Source of the DNA: Saccoglossus kowalevskii
Lineage: Eukaryota > Hemichordata > Enteropneusta > Harrimaniidae
Direction: 5' to 3'
NCBI RefSeq assembly: GCF_000003605.2
Contig: NW_003155766.1
Location: 38,537 to 55,119, forward strand
Length of the DNA stretch: 16,583 nt
The notes below the pieces were generated by a model. It was not told where the DNA came from. It saw only the letters and a list, made by a program, of their open reading frames with translations, and made no database searches. Positions within the stretch are counted from its first letter, which is position 1; every line of letters starts with the position of its first letter. The position numbers and the translations under genes were made by a program. This document shows, piece by piece, positions 1 to 10,800 of this stretch.

Positions 1-908
1 GTTCATCATTACCTATTCAACCAGTTTTAAAAAAAAATCTAGAATATTCCACCCAGACACATGTACGGTTCTATAACATTCTCAGTGACACGGTGGTAAA
101 TAAGTCGTATGCGACAGACTCATAGCGTCGTTATTATTATTATTAATTCGACTGAATTACCCCAAAGAGAAATTCTGTATGACAAATAACGAACAATTAA
201 AAAATAATGTAAAAACAATTCTGGGTGTTAAAGATTAACATTTATTTGACACTCCAGAACAATACTACATTTGCACTATATTTGTCCTTCCAGTCTAAAT
301 GCAATAACTCTCAGAAGTTTCTCAGATGTAGGTGAATTTATAGATAAATATCCATTGAATTGAGCAAGCATCCTTAATTTTTGAGATGCTGAAATGAGCA
401 TAAATTATTAATTTTGTCGCTTCATTTAGCAATATTACCAACATCATCATTTAATAATAACCTATTTAATTATGGTACAGTAACTGTTGATGTATGGATG
501 CTAGAATCATCAGCACGCATATCTACCTGTGAATGACTAAAATGACATAAAAAATAAAAACAAAAGGTGGTTCTAAACAGATTAATCGCCCCTTTAAAAG
601 TTATAATACGTGATCTGTCCGTAAATTGCGATAAACATCACTGAAGGACTCGGATGGAACGTCATCGCATTGGTAGATGGATATCTTCTCACATGGTAAT
701 TAACAAAATCAAAAGTTTTGCGCAAATCCAATAAACGTACTACATAATATACTTAAAAAAACCACAATTACACATGTTTCATTTACGAGCCCGTTTTTTA
801 CATCATTCTCATGTAATCATTCTCCGAGCATCGACTTTAACGCTGTGACCTTCAAACACGCCACCAACGGCAGTGATCAGTCAAGGCTTAGCGAATACTT
901 TGTCAATG

Positions 909-931
909 CATGGAGGTATTATACCCCCATG
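909..931. repeat. Near-perfect hairpin flanked by GTCAATG direct repeats
   Basis: Arms CATGGAGGTA and TACCCCCATG pair at 9 of 10 positions around a TTA loop. GTCAATG sits immediately on both sides (902-908 and 932-938), like a short target-site duplication. Confidence 0.6.
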
Positions 932-2727
932 GTCAATGTAATATTTACATACAATATTAAAACTCCGCCCTCCAATTTTCATGGTAAACGTCGCTTGGTG
1001 GATTAACTTAAGTGTTGGCCACTCTGAACTGTTGGGATAGATTCAAAAGAAAAAAAATATATATTCACAGAGAAAAAACAAATATTCACAAAAAATGAAG
1101 AGAACAAATCGATAATTACAACATCATTCAGATGAAAGCGAACACCAAACTTAGTAACAAAAAACCACATATTCATTTTCACAATTTGTCCAGCATATCC
1201 CTTCAAATAATCAGCTTCTTCAGACGTACGACAGTGATCTTTAAGTATTAGCAGTTCGAATTTCTAATAACAGATTATCGTGCCTCTTAATAAAGTTAGT
1301 TTTTCTCAATTATTTCATAGATATTTATGTGATTGTTCGAGGAACTCTCTAGAGATCACTAATAGAATTTCTCGAAGTTTTAATATACTTGTCATATTAT
1401 ATAAAAATAAATAAACCTGTCTCTTCATCGTCGGTTATAGAGTTCTCGCCGCCACAGTGTCGTGAACTAGCTTAGGTGCCGTAAAAGACTGGGCTTTTGC
1501 GACGATATGTAATGATAGAAATTGCATACAGAATCGAGGTTATGAGTGGACAGAACAACATAGTGAGAATTACTTCTAACATATGAGTAAATGAACATAA
1601 TTTCTTTCATTTCAATTTATATAAAAATAGCTTGTGGGGATTTAAAATACACATACATTGTATGCAATACAATACGGAGCTGACAACAATCACTTTTTTA
1701 CGGTAGTTACGAAAAAGCGACCCAATTTAGCTCACTCTTTTGTCAACAAAGTAGCAATATGGAAATCAGCGAGATGCTGAATTGTTCGAGTTACGAAAAC
1801 GTCAAGTTACAAAAGTGACAACGCCTATATTTTTTTTAAACTACATCCACGTTTGCGAAACCACGCCCGAATTGTAACACAATGATAAATTGCCAATTAA
1901 CAGAACTTTGAGTTACGGGAACTATACCGCGCCAGAGATTAATTACTTCACCTTTCAAAGAGATGGTCATTGAGTCAAAGGGCATTGACAGAGATGCGTT
2001 GCAATAGTAGTTTGTGATCATTTAGGCGTATCGACTGTTGGATTACACATCGATGTAAAACGGTCTCACCTGAACGACCATTGACGACAAAGAACTCCAA
2101 GAGTTCAGGAAATTTACCTCGGCTTACGTTCAGCCGCTAGGTGGAAGGATAACAACATATTTTGCATAGTCAAAGCTCGGTGTCTTCCGTCACAGAGTAC
2201 CTATACCAAATAAGTCAAAAGGTTACATGTAATACTTTACAAAAAATATAAAACCGACGAACCATTTGACACATTGTTTGTTTGCAAAGTAGGATATGTA
2301 TCCCATATAATAATAACATAATGATAACACAGTTAGTGTAGCAATTTGTCATGAGTTGGACGGACGGACAAACAGCTCACAACATATTATTTCTTATTAG
2401 CTCCACGATATCACTTACATGATCAACTCCGTAATTACATAAACATACCTAGAGATTGAAAAAAACAACTCGGGATTAATACCTTACATTTGCATAAACC
2501 CATGACTGACAGCCAGTTTGAGCAGTCAAAATGAATCATGCTTTTCCATCGCTTTTACGCGGAAATCACACTGACATCGCACCGAACTCGTAAATTAACA
2601 TCGCAGTTGTATCGCGGATATATTCATGTTTGTGTACGACATGAAGATAAAGCACCACAGGCGTTAAGATTGCCGAAAAGAGTGATTTTGCGGAGCACCC
2701 CGAAGAGATGTTTCACGCTTGAGTGTC

Positions 2728-2767
2728 ATTTGCATACTGAAAAGTGGCGGCCATCTTTCCTTTTATA
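2728..2767. promoter_or_regulatory. Octamer + YY1-like + TATA-like cluster
   Basis: Within 40 bp there is ATTTGCAT (2728-2735, the octamer), GGCGGCCATCTTT (2746-2758, close to the YY1 consensus) and, on the minus strand, TATAAAAG (2767 down to 2760). The surrounding 250 bp are richer in GC and CpG than the neighbourhood. No gene is recognisable on either side, so a promoter role is speculative. Confidence 0.2.
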
Positions 2768-3372
2768 CACCCAGACCCGCGGTTACTAGTATTTTGAGTT
2801 TTAAGTTTTTGTTCATAGTGCGTTTTGATTAAAGTTGGCCATCTGTGCATGATAATCATAATACACGCCTATGCTTATTTGTAGGAATATCTTCCAAAGG
2901 GTGTGGTAAATGTTCATCGTCAAAAAATCAAAATAATAAAAAAAATAAGAAATATGAAACAAATCTGACCATTAAGTTTAACATTGAGTGAGTCCGGTTG
3001 CAAATACGAGAAATAGAAATATAGAGTGTGGGACCATATAATAATATAATTAATAATTTACTTGTTAATTGATAATGAGAATAGTACTGAATATGTAATA
3101 CTTTATTAGAAGCACGTGACATACAAATGTGTTTCATTTTATTAATGTTGACTTGCATAAACGCATGTGATTCTGATAGAACAAATAAAATAATTGTAAT
3201 ATTGCGTATATCATTTTGTTTGGCAGTTCCCCCAAATAAAAACAATGACTGAGAAATGTACTTCACATGTAAGTCATTTTCGTTCACCAGAAAGCAATAT
3301 CTAAAGGTTGTGGAATTGATTTATAAAGTTAGATATTCAAATAAGTGATGAAAGCTGATGTTAATTTTGTTG

Positions 3373-3427
3373 ATATCAGTCGCTTTTAGACTATATCACT
3401 TACTGTGCCACTTATTGTGACTGATAT
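3373..3427. repeat. Inverted repeat enclosing a 12-bp tandem pair
   Basis: ATATCAGTC (3373-3381) and its exact reverse complement GACTGATAT (3419-3427) enclose two 12-bp CACTTAYTGTG-type units (3397-3420) that match at 10 of 12 positions. Confidence 0.5.
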
Positions 3428-4579
3428 ATATGCCTGACATATGTTTAGAACATGAAATTCCAATCAGTGGTGAGAGTGAAGTGAACTCAAATGTAGTACA
3501 TGTATGGAAAGATTTCCCTTTGAGATGTATAATAGATTATGAATATATGTAAGATGAAGGGAACTGCATTGCCAATATACAAATTTCCACATAGAAGTTT
3601 TAGTTTTGTGAATATGGAATCACAAAAGAAGATTGTTTGAGACCAGTCTGCTATTCAGAAAGCAAATTATAGGAAGTAGAAAGGCTAAAAAAACACTCCT
3701 TAACCACAGAACGGTATCATCGGCGGAAATGTTTTGTCACGTGCCACTAGAGTTGATGGGATTGATCCCTTATTGAAAAGATTTATAATGCAATATAGAG
3801 ATCGAAACCTTTCACAAAGAATTCCTGCTTTAAAATGGGTTTAAAAAATGAAGGTAAAGCACTCTAGTAACACATAAAGATTTATAACACGTTTTATAAA
3901 TTAATATAATAAATATGTAATGTAATTTCTTACGCACATTGGAGAATGTGGTTATACCTATAAAATTACATAAATTACAAAACTTCATTTGCCTAGTCAT
4001 TCCTTGTTGTCAATGACAAACGCTTCTGGATCTATCGAGTACTCTTCGTTATTTCAAATTTAGCAATACGTGAAATATACAATTCAAGCGTATCGTATAA
4101 TTTCTATAATATATAGTGTTTTTTTACTTCTCATTGCAGCCCATCATTCTTGTTATTTTGAGTCTTTGAATCACAAACACATTTAAAAAAGGCGTACATT
4201 GCCAACTACACGTAGCCAAAACCAGAATGAACCAAACATGTTTATTTTAAATTGCCCATATACATCCCATATACATTCGTCCATCTATATTTTATAACAT
4301 CATATAAGTTTTAAGCTATAGTCGGAGTTCAGATGCTGGTGCCAATACGTTTCATAGACCCTATAACCCTTGTAGGATATATGGTTTCACGTGGCAACAA
4401 TGCATACAACCGCGCCCGTACAGTCAAGGATGGGTAAGTGGTGAGCAAATTTGGTGAGCATTTACCTCACTTTCATAAAGCAGAGCAGCTGGCAACATTA
4501 CTCGGTGAACCCAAATACTTTTGGCAATGTGCGATATCGCACACTTTTGACCCACCAAACTTTCGAATCATAAAAGACG

Positions 4580-5200
4580 TGTTGCAGCTGAGATCGTATT
4601 CATAATGGCCGACTGATGGTCATATTGTTTTATTTCAAAAAATCAAACTTCACACATCTTAAGATACATAAGCTCGTGCATTCCTGTAGTAATCCGATTT
4701 GAGTTGGCCGAAAATCAGCCATTTTAATACTACCGATTTGAGATGGCCGAATAGCAGCCATTTTAATGCTACCGATTTGAGATGGCCGAAAATCAGCCAT
4801 TTTTATACTACCGATTTGAGATGGCCGAATAGCAGCCATTTTAATGCTACCAGATCGTATATGAGCGGCCGTTCTTGAAACTTGATACATACATTGGACA
4901 CTTATTGGATCTTGATGCACGTCACTTTTTGCAGCTTGAAAACGACCGACTGTTGGTCATTTTGTTTTAATGAAAGCCGTCCAAGATCGATGTTTCTGAC
5001 ATGCCTTGATTGGTCGTGTTGGAACTCCATTCATAGTTCATACACATGCATTTGTTTCTCGATGAGACTCAATATAAAATCATCAAAATCAAACAGTGTA
5101 ATTTCGATTCCGGATCAAATTAACCTTTACAAACACAAGTCAAGTTCTGGATCAAAATGGCTGACTGCAATATTATAATTAGCCTATAGAGGGCGCTTTA
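4580..5200. mobile_element. Probable small non-autonomous repeat element around a tandem array
   Basis: A 26-bp sequence, GGCCGACTGATGGTCATATT plus TGTTTTA, at 4607-4632 recurs at 4944-4969 with 3 mismatches, on either side of the 39-bp array. The words GCAGCTTGA/GCAGCTGAG precede both copies. A related AATGGCTGACTG occurs at 5156-5167, and the block ends near TAGAGGGCGCT (5187-5197), a word I associate with repeats in invertebrate genomes. There is no transposase. The boundaries are guesses. Confidence 0.4.
4694..4849. repeat. Tandem array, four exact-length 39-bp units in an A-B-A-B order
   Basis: Units start at 4694, 4733, 4772 and 4811, each beginning CCGATTTGAG and holding AGCCATTTT. 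Units 2 and 4 are identical, and units 1 and 3 differ at two bases. The structure is therefore a duplicated 78-bp dimer. The unit length is a multiple of three, so the minus strand reads as a 13-residue peptide repeat (KMAAIRPSQIGSI / KMADFRPSQIGSI). I take this as a consequence of period, not a gene. Confidence 0.93.
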
Positions 5201-6420
5201 TAACCTAGGATGACCAAAAACAAATTGTACAAAGTAAAAAATCGCTGAATCATATTGTACATTGCATAAAGATGTAATGTGGTATCCTTGATTGAGCATG
5301 TTTAAATAATTTGGTTTGAGATTGCAACAAAACCTTATTGTATGATAACATAATGTTGTCATTATGATATCCGCGTTTTTATCGAACAAATACTGCCTTG
5401 GTTGCTGCCAAAATAGGTTCATTTTAAGAAAAATTATATTGTGTTTTTATCAAAATGTAATACACAAAAATATTTAAACATAAAACAAAAATACTTGTTA
5501 CTTGTATTTTCCTATATACAAAATATATTTTTGAAATGTATTTTCTCAACTCTTGGCTATCATCACTGATTTGTCATCAGTGGAATGATCTACCTTACAA
5601 GTTGTGGTTGCCAGGTGTCTTTAATTATTATCTAGCCACTGAACTGAATTATTGTTTTTTATCTAAAACATATTCTAGGCGTTTTTTGTCTGGAAACGCG
5701 AATAGATTCAATTCTATGTAGGAACAGATGTATTCAGGTGACGTTTCGATGTATTGTATGGGATATGTATATGTCAACACAACAGTCAATCCGTCACTGT
5801 GTATGTGCAGCTGACGGTTCCACACAAGCGTTCTATTACGGGCAAAATGGTAAAAAAAAAAAATATAACCATGATTTCCTTAAAAAAAGCAAGTGACCCC
5901 ACCACATTTTAATGGCTGTTAGTACTATTTATTTCGAAATGGATAAATTTACACAATCATTTTCAGCTACAGTATTACAAAATACTATATTTGGTGACGA
6001 TTTTTGTTTTAATACTGTCAACAGTAGACATGCTTTTCTCTGTGTAAACACGTGACGTAAATTGTTTACCGGTACATCATTTGTGACTTCATGCACATAA
6101 ATGTTGTAGTATGAAAAGATTAGACTATATTCAGTTACCAAAACTAAAATAATGTCAGAATCGAAACTGGACAAATGTTTCAGACCTTGCATATTTTAAA
6201 AGCTTTACCAGTGTATTAAGACGCCCACGTGTGGTAGGCAGGGATAAACACTAAGGGTATTGTCATACTCATTGCGGAGGGTGTGTGTGAGTTGGAGGTC
6301 ACTCGATTTAGGTTTCCTCAATAAAAATCTGTTTTCGGTTTTTAATTTATGCAAACGCGAATGTTTTCAAATCACGAACGAACGAGACATGTATGAATGA
6401 AATTAATAGTGTCTCATACC

Positions 6421-6454
6421 GCAACAAACAAACAAAAAAACAACAACAAAAAAC
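6421..6454. repeat. CAA/CAAA low-complexity stretch
   Basis: 34 bp made only of A and C after the first base, mostly CAAA and CAA units, with an internal A7. Confidence 0.8.
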
Positions 6455-6870
6455 GAATACAAAGATTCAATAAGACGACTTTGAAATATGGATTAGCAAC
6501 ACATACTGACTCGAACATCTTCACTATTCCCATTAATATGTTTAGAAGCTCATTTATTCTGTTGTTGTAGTCGCGACTAAAAATACAGGACAGAGATTAC
6601 CCGGGAGGGCACAAGAAAATGCCGCCAGTCGGCCATATTCTATACACGAGCTCGTGAAATTTGCCAAGGCGTATCTGATAAATGTGCGTGCATATAACAA
6701 TTTGGCTGAAAATATAGTTTGCTTTAGGTTTTTGTATTACGCTTATGAAATTAACCTCCTGGGTATGCGAGCGAAAGGCAAACCGCATGATGCGGCCTTG
6801 TTGCGACAGCAGCTCCGACGCCCAGTCAGTTATATTATAGATTGGAATTTATATTCCCATAGACTGTGGT

Positions 6871-6893
6871 GGGAACGAGGGAGGGGGAGGGGG
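6871..6893 (+). other. G-quadruplex-forming motif
   Basis: Four G tracts (GGG, GGG, GGGGG, GGGGG) with loops of 5, 1 and 1 nt. This fits the standard G3+N1-7 pattern, on the sense strand about 770 bp before the start codon. Confidence 0.7.
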
Positions 6894-7329
6894 CTGGAAA
6901 TTTAGCAAATATTGGATTTTTTGTTCACGTATTATGGAATTCTTGATCTATAGAGGATGTATTAAATACAATAAGCTAATTATGAAATTATAAAAAAATA
7001 TGCACTCAATATAATCCGTTATTATTTCGTCTGTTGAAAATCAACACAAAACATGCCAGCTGTCATAATTTCTAATCTGGCGTGATGTGAGCTTTACATT
7101 GGTTATTTTGTATTGCCTATACAATAGGACTGGAGAAAATATAAAATTTTATACAGGGCTGACAGAAAGATGAAAATTGTTATTCAACAACAATGTCAAA
7201 TAAGGAGTTTTTATTTGCGGCAGCTGGTGCCCGTAATACGCTAAAACAATTGACTAATTGTTAGTTTATAGCAATATTTGTAGTTTATGCAGATGTCTAT
7301 AAGCTACTTCAGCTGGTACACATTGTACC

Positions 7330-7661
7330 CTGGATTCAACGGTGACCGAGTCATTCCGGCGCGCGAGTTTCCGAGCTCTACTCGTCACGATAAAAACACA
7401 ATTCTACACGGAGCGTTGTGGAATTTTTTCATCGCCTGCTTTGGAAGTTTCTAACAGCAGAACCCGAAGTATTGCCTTGTGTACACTCCCTACCTGACTT
7501 TTTGCTCTGAGGATTATGCACGCATTACGATATTCATGGTACAAAAATAGCATTTTGTCAAAATGGTTGGAAGATAAAACATGCAGTGGAATAGACTTGT
7601 GATATAGGAAGATGACAATTCCATCCAAGTAATGTGACAACATCAATATTCATTTGAAATA
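7330..7661 (+). promoter_or_regulatory. Probable promoter / 5' UTR zone of the exchanger-like gene
   Basis: The 300 bp before the start codon hold a CpG-rich patch (about 7335-7385, including GGCGCGCGAG) in otherwise AT-rich DNA. It is followed by a TATA-like GATAAAAA at 7388-7395. A start some 30 bp downstream would give a 5' UTR of roughly 240 nt. Upstream ATGs with nearby stops are present. There is no strong initiator or TATAAA box, and an untranslated upstream exon is equally possible. This is inference from composition and position only. Confidence 0.3.
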
Positions 7662-7881
7662 ATGAATCAATCGACTGCTTTGACCAACATCTCGTACTCG
7701 GTGAGTAATGACTGTGTCGAAGAAGGGCCTTCAGATGTTACATCGGCTGTATTATTTACCGCCCAGCAACTACGACATGGCGCAGTTGTGATACCAATTT
7801 TGGTTGTTCTGTATATGGTGTCTGCGATGAACACTGTATCCGCTCGATATTTCATACCTGCCATCGAGGCCATGTGTATAG
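7662..7881 (+). CDS. Exon 1: start codon, N-terminus and TM1
   Basis: Encodes residues 1-73 plus the first base of codon 74. An in-frame TGA lies at 7635-7637 and no AG acceptor lies between it and the ATG at 7662, so this ATG is the natural start on a transcript reading through here. The N-terminus has sequons N2-Q-S and N9-I-S, then an RHGAV motif (38-42) opening TM1, as in NCKX proteins, and ends FIPAIEAMCI. The donor is G|GTAGGT (phase 1). There is no cleavable signal peptide or M0 helix. A coding upstream exon could be missed only if it spliced to an internal acceptor such as the weak CTTCAG near 7728-7733. Confidence 0.85.
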
Positions 7882-10800
7882 GTAGGTTTATTTAAATCAA
7901 TTACCATTATTTTGATTTCGTAACCACAGAATTGTTTGCGTGATTCTTTTTATAATATTTCTCGTGATGGAAAAATCGTTGTTTTACTTTTTTCTCAAGT
8001 CGAAAATCTCGTGATCAGAGTTCACGGTTTTAGAACTACGGAAAAAGAGGCACGCACACGGAATACGGCCACAATTCGTAAAGCCGAAAAAGTACGGCGA
8101 CTCGGGACCTGTAGGATAGATGTGTACACAATATATATAGACTATATTGTTTCAAATCGCGGGTTTTCCGGTGTTTTAATGCATATTCCCATTGTCAGAA
8201 CACAATTCGTTTTTATGTACTAAACTTTCTATATCGGTACGATTATATCGACGAGAAGTATGTTTGAAAGTTGTTTTTGTAAAACACATTTCATTAAGAC
8301 CGGAAGCCTGATATGTCTCCGGTCTCCAAGCATATCCGAACATTTATATGCAAAAGATAAATACACATCGAAGAGAATAGTCAAAGTACTCATTGAACCA
8401 TATCGAAGAGAATAGTCAACGCACTCATCTATAATGGCAAACGACGTGTTCGTAAAGTGATGTGGCTTAACCCATCTACAACATGGTATCGGCACGAACT
8501 CGTTCTGGCATCTGCCATTTTATTAACGCCTTGTTAGTATGTAAAAAGTGAACTAGCAGTGCACTTAGAGATAACAGTTTCAGCTATTTCCACGGGAAAA
8601 TTTATATAAGAATTGTGTTAATTAACAAAAACGATTAAAGAGCATTGAAAGCTGACAATGTTTTACAGGTAAACACAGACCACTTTATTTTCAATGTTAG
8701 CGTGTTCGGCAAAAATACTAACTGAGCTTAAGACTGATACCGTGACAGCCGTCTACTTTCACGTAACAGTTGTCACACATTTACCAAGGCAACAATGCCA
8801 CGTCTGACAGTATCAAATAATGCTTCAGGGTGAATTAATGTAAATTGTGCTGTTCAAGTTGCTGTAGATCAGATAAACACTACGTTCATTAGAACGCCCC
8901 CACTAATATCTACATTATATACTGTGTACAGGTCATATTGGTATTATATGGTTAATTGTTCCATATTATATATGCAGCAGTCACACGAGAAAAACTACAT
9001 TTCTACATTTTTAAAACTAACATAACATCTATAATTGCACATTACAGAATTAAAAATATCGAAGAACATTGCCGGGACAACGTTCGTTGCTGTGGGTGGA
9101 TCACTAGGAGAAGTTCTCATCACCACGATTAGTACGTATCCATGGTAATTAGCATCTGCCAACTGGCAGTCTCGAAATTAAAAGAGTGAGGACCCTCTGA
9201 AACGCTATTTCCTACATTTTGAGGGTCAAATTTGGCTGACACAAGGGGTATCAGCTTGATTTTGAAGGGGCGACAACCCAAACATTTGTTAGAGGGGTGA
9301 CCGCTCCCTCTGCCCCCCTGTGCCACCACCATTGCTTTAATAATGATATAATCCGTTATTGACTACTAGCAATACTGTAGTTATATAATAATATAATTCA
9401 CACTGTATTTTAAAGGGAGATGGTCATCTCGCTTGCACTAGAATTTCGTGCAAAGCCATGACTCAATTCACTTACGTGCGATCCGCCAACGTGGCGCGTC
9501 TCCGTCTACACGTGTTAAGTAAAGTCGGCTCCGTGTAGGCGTCAATCAAATTTTCGTTTGCGTGACCAACAGCTGTTAATTCACAGTTTCAATTGCCTCA
9601 ACTATTGTTTCTAGTACAATTATTTTTTTTATTTTTTTTAAGTTCGTGATATTATCAATTATGAAAACAACTACTAAGAGGTGAAAGTGATAACGATGAT
9701 GATAAGGAAATCACACTGTAGCTGCAATATATTATGACTTTTGGTTAAGAATACATTAGAGAGACACCTCTGACAAAGAGTACGGTCTAATTCATAGGCA
9801 CGAGAAACAAACGTCGGCGGCGGGTATTCCTATTCCAATTTATAATAATTGTTGATTTACACACAAACTTTTGTTTTGTTGTTTTTAACCGGAACAAAAA
9901 AAAATAGAAAGATGTCTGAGAAGATGTGATATATTACATGGACATTACAGAAATATTTCCATATGAATCCATGTTACTATAGCATATTTGTCTGACATTT
10001 CACTCATAGCAGTCGATCGTTTTGGTGACAATCCTGGATTCCCCTGGGTTTACAAACAATTGCAATTTACGATAGTTGACATACCGGTATAAACGATATG
10101 TATGTTACAGTTGGATATCATTAGAAATACTATTATAGATAAGTTTAAGTGTTTGATAATAATAAACAACTAACATTCATATGTATGATACTGTTCGCAA
10201 GGTCATTGTGACATTAATTCCTATTTCAAATCTCAAATTTGCATTTGACCCATTGATCTCTCCATACGTGTGGTTATTTCAAACCAACACTACCAAGCTA
10301 TTTTACCGAACGTAAAAATAAACATTCGATAGACTACATCAAGGACAAAATTATATTCTTCTCTAACTATGTTTGTACAATTATTGCTAAATTATCGTAT
10401 TTTGAGTGTTTTTAAAATGTGTTTTAGTTGAGGCGGTTACTAAAGCGCAACTGTTGTATTGTGGCGCTTTGGAATTTTGCGTAAACAAATAATCTATTTT
10501 TACAAGCGTTGTATAAATCTCGCGAGACCCATATCTAACACGACGTGGGCGACAACTTTCAGGTTTTGAGTATAAACGCCAGCTAATTGTAGCTGACATT
10601 TTTTGATTTATGAGTTGAACTAAATTTTCCTCTACTGAGTATATTATTGAGTATATTATACTTTTGTCAAATGTACATAATCAAACACTGCTTATAATAT
10701 TCAAGTTTTTGTTTTGTGTGGTACCAGTGTAAATACTTAGATGTTATATTTGATTACATGTATATGTTTAGCATTGATGTTTTTATTTATTTCTAGGCAC

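Larger units (their letters stand above)
1..4580. other. Intergenic DNA upstream, no supported gene
   Basis: AT-rich, with stops in all frames at short spacing. The longest open frames (83 and 119 codons) show no domain or signature I recognise. Small items: (TTA)5 at 131-145, a hairpin at 909-931, repeated AGTTACGAAA words at 1705-1810, an octamer/YY1-like cluster near 2728-2767 and an inverted repeat at 3373-3427. No tRNA, rRNA or conserved exon is seen. Confidence 0.6.
5201..7329. other. Intergenic DNA before the promoter zone
   Basis: AT-rich, with an A12 run (5852-5863), an A/C-rich CAA-type low-complexity stretch (6421-6454) and a G-quadruplex motif (6871-6893). Short open frames have no recognisable content. 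An untranslated first exon of the exchanger-like gene could lie here unseen. Confidence 0.5.
9132..10796 (+). other. Intron 2 (1665 bp), splits the alpha-1 repeat
   Basis: GTACGT donor and TTTCTAG acceptor, phase 1. It contains a GC-rich block with C/G runs (about 9180-9330), a CpG-rich patch with a hairpin (9470-9545), a small inverted repeat AAAGCGC/GCGCTTT (10442-10470) and a perfect 12-bp tandem duplication (10636-10659). No gene is seen. Confidence 0.85.

Noticed and set aside
2092-2106. GAACTC-CAA-GAGTTC inverted repeat resembling a steroid-receptor IR3 site
   Set aside because: The half-sites do not match the AGAACA consensus well, and a 6-bp inverted repeat with a 3-bp spacer is expected by chance in 16 kb.
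2538-2789. 83-codon + strand open frame in a GC-richer stretch
   Set aside because: No domain, signal or membrane pattern recognised, and no splice or start context that singles it out.
2928-3287. 119-codon minus-strand open frame
   Set aside because: Composition follows AT-rich DNA (Ile, Phe, Leu, Ser) and no family is recognised.
4630-4920. Minus-strand open frame with a 13-residue peptide repeat (KMAAIRPSQIGSI)
   Set aside because: It is the translation of the 39-bp tandem DNA repeat; outside the array the frame has no recognisable content.
7009-9360. Shared 15-bp word ATATAATCCGTTATT at 7009 and 9346
   Set aside because: Short and AT-rich, with no similarity in the flanks.
10442-10470. 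AAAGCGC/GCGCTTT hairpin as a microRNA precursor
   Set aside because: The stem is only 7 bp, too short for a pre-miRNA.
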